64,000 nucleotides of DNA from CAWGYT01 sp963826795 (GTDB lineage Bacteria; Planctomycetota; Planctomycetia; Pirellulales; Pirellulaceae), in the NCBI GenBank assembly GCA_963826795.1, contig CAWGYT010000022.1, positions 1 through 64,000 of the forward strand, read 5' to 3'. Below, one piece after another: positions 27,279 through 36,638 of this stretch (position 1 is its first letter; every line of letters starts with the position of its first letter). The translations under genes were made by a program, and so were the position numbers. Under the pieces are notes generated by a model. That model made no database searches and was not told where the DNA came from. It saw only the letters and a program-made list of their open reading frames with translations.

Positions 27279-29734
27279 TCAGTCTCCTGGATGAATTCGC
27301 GACAAGTCGGCGTCGGTCATTCTCAGCTGAAACGGGACACTCTTGGCGATCCCGATCACCAAGGACGAGAATCGGTAGTCGTCGTTTCTGGCCTGTCGGA
27401 CGATTTCACGCACGGCGGGTGCGTCGTCCGATTCAAGCCCGCGACCGAGTGCAAACGTGAGGAGTTTTTCAGTTAGCGTCGACACGAACCATTCGGGACG
27501 TTCGAGCAAAGCGGCTTCCAGTCCTTCGACGCCAACGAATTGGCTGCCGTCGGGCAGGCCGCCGCGGGGATCGACCGGTTGATCCGCCTCCATCTCGCGC
27601 CAACGACCGACCGCGTCGAAGTGTTCCAGCGCGAATCCGACCGGATCAATCACGTTGTGGCAACTGGCGCAGGCCACGTTCGCTCGATGCGCCGCCAGTC
27701 GCTCGCGTACCGGCAAGTTGGACGCGACCGTGTTGTCCTCCAGCGCTGGGATATTCGCGGGCGGAGGCGGTGGCGGTTGGCCCAGAACGTTTTCCAGAAT
27801 CCACTTGCCGCGGAGTACGGGAGAAGTCCGTGTCGCATACGAGGTGACGGACAAGATACTTCCCTGCCGCAAAAGCCCGCCGCGTTGGCTGTCGTCAGCG
27901 AGCGTCACGGGGCGGAAGCGGCTGCCATAAACATGCGGGATGCCATAGTGCTTCGCCAAGCGTTCATTGAGAAACGTGATTTTGCTTTGCAGCAGGTCGG
28001 TGACGCTGAGATCCTGCCGCTGCACACGCTGGAAGAGAGATTCGGTCTCCTGCCTGAATGCTTGCCGCAGGTTGTCGTCAAAGTCGGGGAAGAGCCGCTG
28101 ATTGGGCGTGAACGAGTCCAGATTGCGCAGGTGCAGCCATTGGTCGGCGAAATTGGTCACCAGCGAAGCCGACCGCGCATCGGCCAGCATGCGGCGGACC
28201 TGGTGATCCAGCACGTCGGGACGGCTCAACTCGCCACGCTCGGCCAACTCCAGCAACTCGTCGTCCGGAATACTGCTCCAGATAAAGAACGAAAGCCGCG
28301 AAGCCAGCTCAAGATCACTGATCCGATAAGCCGTGTTGGCTGGCAGGCCGGCGGGCTGATGTTCGATGCGGAAGAGAAAGTTTGGGCTGACAAGAATCGC
28401 GCTCAAGCCCTTCTCGATACCGACATCGAACGACGCCTCGCCGCGGCCCTCGAGAAACAGTCGCAGCGGCGATCGCAGGTCGTCGTCGTGGATGGGCGCC
28501 GATAGGCGCGTCGGGCCAAGGTGGAAAGAATGCGTCGGGCGCATTCCTCCTCGTCCTCGGCGCTGGCGGGTCGGCACACAAAGATGCGACGCCGGCTTGC
28601 GCTGGCCGCTGGTTCCGCCACGGCATACGGTCCCGTGATCGAGACCTGAAATACGGCGGGTGTGAGCCGCGGGTGACGATGCATGTTGAAATGTGCTTGA
28701 TACGGCTGCCGTCGCGTCTCCTGCAGTGACGAGTCCTGCTGGACGAAGGTGACGCCCAGATCGTGCAATCCGGCCGCAACGTCGACGCGCGTCCGAAGCT
28801 GCTTGTCGACTTGCGTGTGGTCCTGCGGGTTGCGAGGGGGTTCCACCGTGAACGAGTCCACGCGTTGCCGATCCAGCAGCAGCTCCAGTTCATGCGGCTC
28901 CGTAAGCCCCTCGACTTCCTCGTTGCGATCGCGGGCCAAGCGTACTTCGATCTCGTACTTGCCGCTCAGCGGAAACACATAGGGAATCAGAACACCGCCT
29001 CGCGTGCCGATCGGCAGCCCCGTCACGTGCTGTTCCTGAGTGCGGTCGGCAGGCACGCGAAACGTCTCGACCTCGGGTCCGGACACCGGCGTCCCGACGG
29101 CCAGCCGACTGATTTTCTGCGCCGCCGAGACATAGCGATCGAGCAGCGTCGGCGAGAGGTCCGAAACCGTAAGATTGTCAAAGCCGTGACTGGCCTCGTC
29201 GGCAGGCAGCAGCGCCGCCGCGTCGATCGGGATCGCCAGCAAATCACGAATGGCGTTCTGATACTCGTGACGTGTCAGCCGGCGAAACGTGCTGGTGCGG
29301 CCCGGATTCGGATGCTCGGCAGCGAAGCGATCCAGTGAAGACTCCAAGGCAGCGAGCGCCGCGACGTAAGCCGACTCGCTCGGACGCGGCACGTCGAGGG
29401 GCGGCATCTGGCGGGATCTTAACCGGCGGATGACGTTTTCCCAGGTCGCGCGGTGGTCTTCAACGGCGAGGGAAATCGCCGATTCCAGATCGAGCTCGGC
29501 GGCACGGTCGGCTTGATTGTGGCAATCGAGGCAATGGTCGCGCACCAGACTTCGGAGCGGCCCGGGGGCGGTATCGCCTTTGGCCCCGCCGCCAGTGATG
29601 GGGTCGTCCGTGCGGCTGTCGTCAATAATCGTGTCGCTCGCGGCCGGCAGGTCCTGGGCGCGCACGGGGTCGCGACAAATTGCCAGCGCCGTGAGGAACC
29701 AGAGTAAAACGAGTCGGACGGGCGGTCGTATCAT
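27279..29734 (-). CDS. Planctomycete cytochrome-c-like protein with DUF1587/1592/1588/1585 domains, one-base frameshift
   Basis: A signal peptide (residues ~1-25) is followed by a haem-type CLDCH motif (RSLVRDHCLDCHNQADRA), as in planctomycete cytochrome c-like domains. Then come TFRRLTRHEYQNAIRDLL (DUF1587-type), the beta-rich middle (SGKYEIEVRLARDRNEEVEG) and, in the second frame, LSAILVSPNFLFRIE, ELASRLSFFIWSSIPDDEL (DUF1592-type) and the second CASCHNVIDPVGFALEHFD motif (DUF1588) with LLTFALGRGLE (DUF1585). The frame breaks near 28496-28503 after LARRAYRRP, where one missing base rejoins IHDDDL. These large exported proteins may take part in polymer breakdown or redox processes. The downstream DUF1552 gene overlaps the same operon. 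Confidence 0.85.
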
Positions 29735-29911
29735 GCCGCGGTTGGCCTCGAGGGATTTCCAACTGCCGGAGTGAGATCCCCGCCATTTTATTCACTTTCG
29801 TGGCGCAGAGGGCCACGGTTCGCCAAGAATTTCAAGACGGTTCGCCGCCCTCCCGTGTTCGTGCGAGGCCATCTCGCCGCTGTCTCCCTATCCTGTTCGC
29901 CGTTATCACTT

Positions 29912-30430
29912 TCAACCCCCACGTTCGAGCCAGAATCGAATCGTTTCGGTGATGCTTTGTTCCTCCAGGGTTTGGTGGGCGAGCAATTCGTCGGCGAGGG
30001 CGGCGATGGCGGGCCAGACCGGCTCGCGGCGTAAGTTCTGATACAGCTGGCGCGTGGTCTCCTCCAGCACGTGGACCAGGCGTTGTGGAGATGGGGCCAC
30101 CGAGGCCAGTTGTTCGGCGGCGATTTGCCAGTCGCATCGCCAGGGCGCGACGAAGGCCGGATGAAAGGCGTTTCCGGAATAGATCATCTCGGCCACGGGG
30201 CCGGCCAGCGCCGTTTGTGCCTTGCGCAGGCAGAGCTCTCGGCTGGAAAACCGGCGCACGGGCCAAATCACCTGCGTATCGCCGCAGCGATCAGGGCCGT
30301 CGTCCCATTCCGGCTCGATCGTCAGCCTGCAAACCGAACCACCCAGCATGATCGCCATGCAGGCATGGCCCGCCTCGTGATACGCGGTCAGCTCGTCGCG
30401 GTTGTCGTCCATCTGCCGACTCTCGGGCAT
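29912..30430 (-). CDS. Small M41-like metalloprotease-type protein without AAA domain (172 aa)
   Basis: The HEAGH zinc-binding motif (ELTAYHEAGHACMAIMLGG) lies near the N-terminus. It is followed by LRKAQTALAGPVAEMIYSG, like the third-ligand region of the FtsH peptidase domain. The protein stops after ~170 residues and has no ATPase domain. Proteins of this kind are annotated as ATP-dependent zinc protease or peptidase M41-like; the substrate is unknown. I chose the ATG at 30430, though 30412 is also possible; the extension up to 30502 has no support. The gene is followed by a short gap and an oxidoreductase upstream on the same strand. Confidence 0.7.
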   Translation of the reverse strand: MPESRQMDDNRDELTAYHEAGHACMAIMLGGSVCRLTIEPEWDDGPDRCGDTQVIWPVRRFSSRELCLRKAQTALAGPVAEMIYSGNAFHPAFVAPWRCDWQIAAEQLASVAPSPQRLVHVLEETTRQLYQNLRREPVWPAIAALADELLAHQTLEEQSITETIRFWLERGG

Positions 30431-30516
30431 CGGATCAGTCAGAAGTTTGGCGGAAACCGGTTGGAGCCGCCGAGCGACGGAGCGTTTCCGGCCGCTCCAC
30501 ACGCATGCGGGTGGGT

Positions 30517-31627
30517 TTACGAGTCTCCCAGGGAGACAGGCTGATTACCGGATCGGGCGGAGGCGAGACAGGCGTCCAGGACCCGTTGCGTATCGAAGGC
30601 CAGGCGTCCAAAGGCGGGCTCGACCTGGCCTTCAAGCACCTGGTTGGCAAACGTTCGGATCATCTTGGCTTCTTGCGAGTTCGCATCACTATTGCTGTAT
30701 TCGTCCACCCAATGACACCGTGCGCGGGCTCGCATCTCAAAGTCACAGCCCAACATCCGATAGTCCGGATTGAACGTTTCGAATGTCAGCTCGGCGCCGA
30801 AGAAAGGCAACACGAAATCGGAGAGGTGGAGGTTCCCTCGCGTGCCGCTGATGTTCGCCCACTGCTGATTCTCGGTGGTAAAGGCACAATAGAACGAGGC
30901 ACTCACGCCACCGGCGAAAAACATCTCGCCAGAGAACTCGATCGGCACCGGCTGGTCGTGTTTCGGCCCGAACGCTTGGCGGTGCTGGCGACCGACGACG
31001 GATTCGGGCAGCTGACCGGGCAGGAGGGTCAGGGCGAGCCGGATGTTGTACCAGCCAAGGTCTCCGAGGCAGCCCAAGGGCTCGAGCTGACTATCACCGC
31101 GAATATTGCTCTCCATGAAGTCCGCGTCCGCCAAGAAACTGAATTGACTGGTGATCCGCCGGACGTCGCCGACGTGTTGGCCTTGTTCCAGGAGCTCAAC
31201 AACGGCCGCCATCCGAGCGCTGTGCGTGAACATCACGCCGTCCATGAATTGCACGTTCCGCCGTGCGGCCGCCGCGCACATCTCGGCGACATCGGCCGCG
31301 TTCGCACCACACGGTTTCTCGACCAGCACGTGCTTGCCGGCCTCGATCGCGCGAAGCACCCAGGGCTTGCGAACGACGGTGGGCAAGGGCAGGTAAAGGG
31401 CGTCCACCTGAGGATCGTCGATCAGTGCTTGATAGCCTTCGAAAGCCTGCGGCGTAACGGCCAGCGGCACCGAGGCCTGGCATTCATCGATAAACCGTTG
31501 GGCTCGCTGGCGATCGCGGCTGGCGACGCCCACCAGGACGCTGTTCCCCGAACAGTGAATGGCCTGCCAATTCTTGCGCGATATTCGCGGTACCGACGAT
31601 TCCCCAACGACAAACGGTCTGATTCAT
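30517..31627 (-). CDS. Gfo/Idh/MocA family NAD(P)-dependent oxidoreductase, one-base frameshift
   Basis: The main frame (from 31533) has the EKP motif (GKHVLVEKPCGANAADV) and the C-terminal sheet domain (GEMFFAGGVSASFYCAF, ISGTRGNLHLSDF) of the family. It lacks the start of the Rossmann fold. That part is found in the other frame, beginning at ATG 31627 (MNQTVCRWGIVGTANIA), and runs into the main frame if one base is added near 31576-31580 (KNWQAIHCSGNSVLVGVASRDR). I therefore annotate the full gene with a frameshift. Members oxidise or reduce sugars and cyclic polyols; the substrate here cannot be read. Confidence 0.82.
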
Positions 31628-31842
31628 GTCAAACTTCTCCTGCGGCCAAACGGGAGGGCACCGTCAAACGGGAGCCTCGCCCTCCCGGGCCGAACAATCC
31701 ATGATTTGCGGCTCGGCGGAAACCTCGCCCTCCCGGGCGGCACCCAATTCAACGAACCCAGATAAACTGCCGCGTGGAGGCTGATTGTCGGCCGGAACTT
31801 GGCGGCTTGCAAGAGACGCGGGCCGGAGGGAGAACGTAGCTT

Positions 31843-33210
31843 ATGTTTCGCGTGAGCCGAGAGAGTCGCGACCCGAGGATCCTGCGTGCCGCGTTAGGCT
31901 TGCTGATCGCCATCGTGGCGGCGACCGGCCTGAACCTTTGGACGTTGGCCGAGGTTCGCAAAGAACAGGCGGCGTTTGCCGACATTTTGCAGGGCGGGGT
32001 GGCACAGGATATCCAGGCGTTGGGGACGCTGCCTTACGAAGTGGAGTGGCAGTTCTTCTTCACGATCCTGGTCTTGCTCGTCTTGGTCGTCGCGGCGATC
32101 GTGCTGGTACTGATTGTGCGGGCCTATTTGAACAGCCAACAGTCGCTGCACGAAGTGATGCTCTTGGCGTGGGACATCCTGGCCAGCATGGATCAGGGGG
32201 TGATTACGCTGGATACGGAGGGGCTGGTGACCAGCGTGAACCCCAGCGGTCAGCACCTGCTTGGGATGAGCGCGGACTGGTATGGCCGGCCGCTGCGCGA
32301 CGTGTGTTCTTCGGGCGAGCGCCTGGCGCGGGCGAGTCGCGAGGTGTTGGCGTCGGGAACAGCGCAGGACGACGTCGCGTGTACGGTGATGCTGAATGGA
32401 CATGCCGCTCAATTGAACGCCGAATGCCATACCTTGCGCGGAACCGACGACGCAATTCGCGGCACGGTGCTCCATGTCCGCGATTGGACGGAGCGGATCT
32501 TTATGGAGGAACGGATGCGGAGGATGGAGCGATTCATGGGCCTGGGTTCGTTGGCCGCGGGGCTTCATCACGAAATCCGCAACCCGCTCAGCGCGCTCTC
32601 GCTGCATGTGCAGCTGCTTGAGGAGCGTCTGGCGGACCAGGCGGACGAAGAAGTCGCCCAGAACCTGTCCGTGATCAAGACCGAAGTGGACCGCATCATC
32701 GGAGTTCTGGAAAGTTTTCGAGACTTCGCCTCGATCGATCGCTTGCAGCTGGCCAAGACCGACCCGACTGCCTTGTTGCAGCAGATGTTGGACCTGGTCC
32801 GTCCACGAGCCCAACAGCAGCAGGTCGAGATCCGATTTTCGCCGCCGAGCTCGCCGCTGCCCGCGCTGGAGGCAGATCGTGCCAAGCTGGAGCAGGTGTT
32901 GCTGAATCTGATTGTGAATGCCTTGGAGGCCATGCCCACCGGCGGCTTGCTGACGGTCTCCCTGGCGGCCCGGGATGGTCGAGTGGTCCTTGACTTGGCC
33001 GACACGGGCCGCGGCATTCCCGAGAACATCCGCTCTCGAATCTTCGACCCGTACTTTACGACCAAGAGCCAAGGATCTGGTATGGGACTTGCTTATTGTG
33101 ACAAGATCATCCGTCAGCATGGGGGCCAGATCGACGTCGAGACCAGTCTGGCGGGCACGACCATCCACGTTTCCTTGCCGACCGGATCGCCGCCGCCCAT
33201 CCCCACCTGA
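31843..33210 (+). CDS. Membrane sensor histidine kinase with PAS domain (455 aa)
   Basis: Two transmembrane helices flank a short periplasmic loop: residues ~14-34 (AALGLLIAIVAATGLNLW) and ~70-92 (FFFTILVLLVLVVAAIVLV). A PAS domain follows (WDILASMDQGVITLDTEG; NPSGQHLLGM). Then come the HisKA domain with the phosphoacceptor motif HHEIRNPLSALSLHVQLLEE and a HATPase domain with the N box (LNLIVNALEAMP), G1 box (DTGRGIPE), F box (FDPYFTTK) and G2 (GSGMGLAYC). It is most like NtrB/AtoS-type kinases. The partner regulator lies 85 bases downstream on the same strand. Confidence 0.9.
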   Translation: MFRVSRESRDPRILRAALGLLIAIVAATGLNLWTLAEVRKEQAAFADILQGGVAQDIQALGTLPYEVEWQFFFTILVLLVLVVAAIVLVLIVRAYLNSQQSLHEVMLLAWDILASMDQGVITLDTEGLVTSVNPSGQHLLGMSADWYGRPLRDVCSSGERLARASREVLASGTAQDDVACTVMLNGHAAQLNAECHTLRGTDDAIRGTVLHVRDWTERIFMEERMRRMERFMGLGSLAAGLHHEIRNPLSALSLHVQLLEERLADQADEEVAQNLSVIKTEVDRIIGVLESFRDFASIDRLQLAKTDPTALLQQMLDLVRPRAQQQQVEIRFSPPSSPLPALEADRAKLEQVLLNLIVNALEAMPTGGLLTVSLAARDGRVVLDLADTGRGIPENIRSRIFDPYFTTKSQGSGMGLAYCDKIIRQHGGQIDVETSLAGTTIHVSLPTGSPPPIPT

Positions 33211-33294
33211 TCTGCCTTCCGCGGGTCGTAGCCGACGGTTATGGGCGGGCGGAGCCAGAATTCATCGATTTTTCTCGTTGCGGAGGCGCGATTC

Positions 33295-34647
33295 ATGAAC
33301 CCGAGCGGACTTAGCATCCTGATCGTCGATGACGAACCCAACATTCGCAACGGACTGGCCAAAGGTCTGATCGCCGAGGCCCAAACGCTGGACGTCGCCT
33401 CCAACGGCGAGGAAGCACTCCAGAAGTTCGACGCGAGCGGACATGATATCGTGATCACCGACCTCCGCTTACCCGGTGATCTGGACGGCTTAGAGCTGGT
33501 GGCGGCGATTCACGACAAGCGGCCCGAGACGCACATCCTGGTGATTACGGCCTACGGCACGGTCGAGACAGCCGTGGAGGCGATGCGGCGGGGGGCGTTT
33601 GATTTCATTACCAAGCCGGTTGACCTGAACTTGATTCGCCATCAGATCCAACAGGCACGAGAACACCACGAACTGGTTGCCGAGAACCGGCGGCTGCGCG
33701 ACCAATTGGCGAGCAGTGGCGAGGTGCCCGAAATCATTGGCAACTGTCCTGCCACACGCGATCTGCTGCGGCAGATCCGCCAAGTGGCGCGGACGGACGC
33801 CACGGTGCTGATTCTAGGTGAGAGTGGGACGGGCAAGGAACTGGCGGCTCGCGCAATTCACAATCTGAGCGATCGCAAGGCGTCTCCTTTCGTGACGGTT
33901 AATCTGGGCGCCCTGCCCGATACCCTGCTGGAAAGTGAGCTATTCGGCCACGAGAAAGGAGCCTTCACCGACGCACGACGTCAGAAGTTGGGGCGTTTCG
34001 AAGAAGCGCAGGACGGCACGCTGTTTCTGGATGAGATCACCGAGACATCGATCAAGAGTCAGGTGGACCTGTTGCGGGTCCTGGAACAGCGCGAGTTTCG
34101 GCGGCTTGGGGGCGACGAACCGCTTCCCGTGAACGCCCGGATCGTGTCGGCCTCGAACAAAGACATTGAGTCGCTGGTGAAGGCCGGTGAGTTTCGCGAA
34201 GATCTGTATTACCGGCTGAATGTCATTCCGATTCGCACTCCACCCCTGCGCGAGCGACGGGAGGACATTCCGCTGCTCACGGAATTCTTCCTGTCGCAGT
34301 TCTGCCAGCGTCATCGTCGCCCGCTTAAGGGCCTGGCCAGCGAGGCGACGCGGGCCATGGTCTCGTATTCCTGGCCCGGAAACATTCGCCAGTTACGCAA
34401 TTTCGTTGAGCGGCTGGTGGTCACGGTGGAGGGCGAGGTGGTCCACGCCGAAGATCTTCCGGCCGAAATGGTTTCGTCGCCGTCAACACGGACGGGAACC
34501 TTGACGGAAGCAGTCGAGGAGGCCGAAAAAAATTCGATCCTGGCGGCCCTCGCGTCGTGCGACTATCACCGCGAGCGAACCGCCAAGCTACTCGACATCA
34601 GCGTTCGCTCGCTGCACTACAAGATGAGCCGCTACGGCTTGCATTGA
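33295..34647 (+). CDS. Sigma-54-dependent NtrC-type response regulator (450 aa)
   Basis: The N-terminal receiver domain has the acidic pair in LIVDDEPN, the phosphoacceptor Asp in DIVITDLRLPGD and the conserved Lys in ITKPVDL. The AAA+ domain has Walker A GESGTGKE, Walker B GTLFLDEI and arginine-finger sequence FREDLYYRLNVIPI. The sigma-54 contact loop reads GAFTDA instead of the canonical GAFTGA. A Fis-type helix-turn-helix closes the protein (RERTAKLLDISVRSLHYKMSRYGL). The ATG at 33295 was chosen because the upstream extension is not receiver-like. It should be phosphorylated by the adjacent kinase and activate sigma-54 promoters; its targets are unknown. Confidence 0.9.
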   Translation: MNPSGLSILIVDDEPNIRNGLAKGLIAEAQTLDVASNGEEALQKFDASGHDIVITDLRLPGDLDGLELVAAIHDKRPETHILVITAYGTVETAVEAMRRGAFDFITKPVDLNLIRHQIQQAREHHELVAENRRLRDQLASSGEVPEIIGNCPATRDLLRQIRQVARTDATVLILGESGTGKELAARAIHNLSDRKASPFVTVNLGALPDTLLESELFGHEKGAFTDARRQKLGRFEEAQDGTLFLDEITETSIKSQVDLLRVLEQREFRRLGGDEPLPVNARIVSASNKDIESLVKAGEFREDLYYRLNVIPIRTPPLRERREDIPLLTEFFLSQFCQRHRRPLKGLASEATRAMVSYSWPGNIRQLRNFVERLVVTVEGEVVHAEDLPAEMVSSPSTRTGTLTEAVEEAEKNSILAALASCDYHRERTAKLLDISVRSLHYKMSRYGLH

Positions 34648-34649
34648 GG

Positions 34650-34690
34650 AGCGGTCAGCGGATCGCTCCGCGGACCGCTTAAGCGGACCG
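34650..34690. terminator. Possible bidirectional terminator between convergent genes
   Basis: Inverted repeats agcggtc/gaccgct and gcggaccgcttaagcggtc-like sequences fill the short gap between the response-regulator stop and the SulP stop. There is no U-tract, so intrinsic termination is uncertain. Confidence 0.35.
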
Positions 34691-34712
34691 CTCGCCCCGC
34701 GCGTGGCGTGAC

Positions 34713-36518
34713 TCAGGTCGAAACCGTGCCGGTGTTGCCGTTGTTCTTCTTCTTCTTGCGGGCCGCCGTCTCGTGCTTGGAAAACGGCGTATGGGACTGC
34801 AGTCCCACGATCTCCAGGCGGATTCCGTCCTGCTCGAACTCCTTCTGCAAATCGATCAGTTTGCTCATCACCGTGTGATCGACGAGCGAAGTATTTCTCA
34901 GGTCGATCGTCAGGTTCTTGTGCTCGCGGCGAATCTGTTCGATGCGACGTCGGAAGGGAATCCAGTTGCTGAACACGGCGGAATGATCGGCCTCGATGAG
35001 ATACGCGTCGGCGCCGACTTCCTGCACATCCAGGTAGGGCTTGAAGAGCGAGCGGAGGGGAACTCCGTTGAGGACGTGAATCAACAGCTTGACGGCGATC
35101 CCGATGCCGATCCCGACCAGCAGATCGGTGGCGAGCACGCCGATGATCGTGGTCACGTAGATCACCAGTTGCTCCCAACCGATATCCAGGACGTGTTTGA
35201 ATTCACGCGGATGAGCCAGGCGAAAGCCGGTGTAGATCAGCATCGCGGTCAGCGCAGCGATGGGAATCAGCCCGATCAGGCTGGGCAGCAGAGTGACAAA
35301 TGCCAACAGGAAGACACCGTGCCACAGATTGGCGAACCGCGTCTTGGCCCCATTGTCCAAGTTGGCCTTGCTACGCACGATTTCCGAGATCATCGGGCAG
35401 GCGCCGATCAGGGCACAAGCCGTGTTGGCGACTCCGACGGCGAGATTGTCGCGATCGAGATTGGTTTTGCGATGATATGGATCGAGCAGGTCCATCGCGC
35501 TGGCGGTCAGCATCGATTCCAGCGTTCCGATCAGCGCGAACATAATCACCCACTTCCACGCCTTGGGTTGCTTCAAGGCACTGAAAGCCGGATACGAGAA
35601 GGCGTTGAACGTCTGCCCGAACGCCGGCACCTTGACCAGTGTGTCCGGGGCGGGCGGCGTGGCGGGTTCTGCTTCGGTCGTCGACGGGGCGGGCTCGTTC
35701 AGCTTGGTTTCCGCCGCCGCAACCGCTTGGGACTCCTCACCTGATCCCGCTGATTCAGCTTCCGCCTCTTCCAGGCTCAGCTTGACCGTGTGAGTCTGCG
35801 AGATGCCCGTCGCCATTCCCAGAGGCACCGCGACGATCAGAACGACGAGCGCGGCGGGAATCGCCTTGGCCAGCGCGAATCGGCTGGCCAAGAGCGGCCA
35901 GATAAACATGATCGCGAGCGCGACGCCACCGACAACGGCAATGGTGGGATTCAAGTTTCGCAAGATCGTCGGGATATTCCAGAGCAACATCAGCGGCTCG
36001 CCTTTGGCCGAGACGCCGAAGGTCGGCGGAATCTGCTTCGCGATAATGATCACGCCAATCGCCGCCAACATTCCGTGGACGACCGAGGTCGGAAAGAATT
36101 CACCGACGATCCCGATCCGAAAGACGCCGAACAGGATTTGAATGATGCCGGCTGCGACGCCGACCGCCAACGCCGCGCGATACGCGTCGTGATTGATATC
36201 CCCCGGCACGCCGCTCCCGCCGAAATCCATGACGCAACCGGCGGCGATCACGATCAATCCCGCCGCCGGACCCTTGATGGTCAACTCCGAGTTACTCAAA
36301 AACGCGGCCAGGATGCCACCGATAATTGCCGTGAAGACGCCCGCGATCGCCGGGTATCCGTAGGCCAGCGAGATACTAAGGCAGAGAGGAAGCGCGATCA
36401 GGAAAACCAGAAATCCGGACATCATGTCGTCTTTCAGGTACTTCACAAATCCCGCGGATGTCCCGCGGGGGACCTCCAGATTCGTTGAATTCGATCGATT
36501 TTGGCTCGGTTCAGACAT
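34713..36518 (-). CDS. SulP-family anion transporter with STAS domain (601 aa)
   Basis: The N-terminal part matches the SulP signature (DDMMSGFLVFLIALPLCLSISLAYGYP, then GPAAGLIVIA). About 11-12 membrane segments follow, and a C-terminal STAS domain (residues ~490-570, IDLRNTSLVDHTVMSKLIDL). Some bacterial SulP proteins import bicarbonate with sodium (BicA type), others sulfate. Its position at the end of a DabA/DabB cluster makes an inorganic-carbon role likely, but substrate cannot be proved from sequence. A Pro/Glu/Ala-rich insertion of ~65 residues (around residue 250) sits between membrane segments. The tail is rich in Lys and Asn. Confidence 0.88.
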   Translation of the reverse strand: MSEPSQNRSNSTNLEVPRGTSAGFVKYLKDDMMSGFLVFLIALPLCLSISLAYGYPAIAGVFTAIIGGILAAFLSNSELTIKGPAAGLIVIAAGCVMDFGGSGVPGDINHDAYRAALAVGVAAGIIQILFGVFRIGIVGEFFPTSVVHGMLAAIGVIIIAKQIPPTFGVSAKGEPLMLLWNIPTILRNLNPTIAVVGGVALAIMFIWPLLASRFALAKAIPAALVVLIVAVPLGMATGISQTHTVKLSLEEAEAESAGSGEESQAVAAAETKLNEPAPSTTEAEPATPPAPDTLVKVPAFGQTFNAFSYPAFSALKQPKAWKWVIMFALIGTLESMLTASAMDLLDPYHRKTNLDRDNLAVGVANTACALIGACPMISEIVRSKANLDNGAKTRFANLWHGVFLLAFVTLLPSLIGLIPIAALTAMLIYTGFRLAHPREFKHVLDIGWEQLVIYVTTIIGVLATDLLVGIGIGIAVKLLIHVLNGVPLRSLFKPYLDVQEVGADAYLIEADHSAVFSNWIPFRRRIEQIRREHKNLTIDLRNTSLVDHTVMSKLIDLQKEFEQDGIRLEIVGLQSHTPFSKHETAARKKKKNNGNTGTVST

Positions 36519-36638
36519 TGCTCACGGCTCGCTTGTATAGACGGTGAATTGTGGCGGTTCAGTCGGTTCGCTTCGGTGAGTTCGGTGCGACCTGGCTTGG
36601 TCCGGTCTCGACGGGCCACTCGGATCGCCGCTGCGCGC

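Noticed and set aside
34773..35744. 323-aa open frame opposite the SulP gene, and similar long frames opposite the DabA, NuoM-like and ankyrin genes
   Set aside because: These are antisense shadows of well-supported genes in high-GC DNA, with His/Arg/Gln-rich translations and no motifs.
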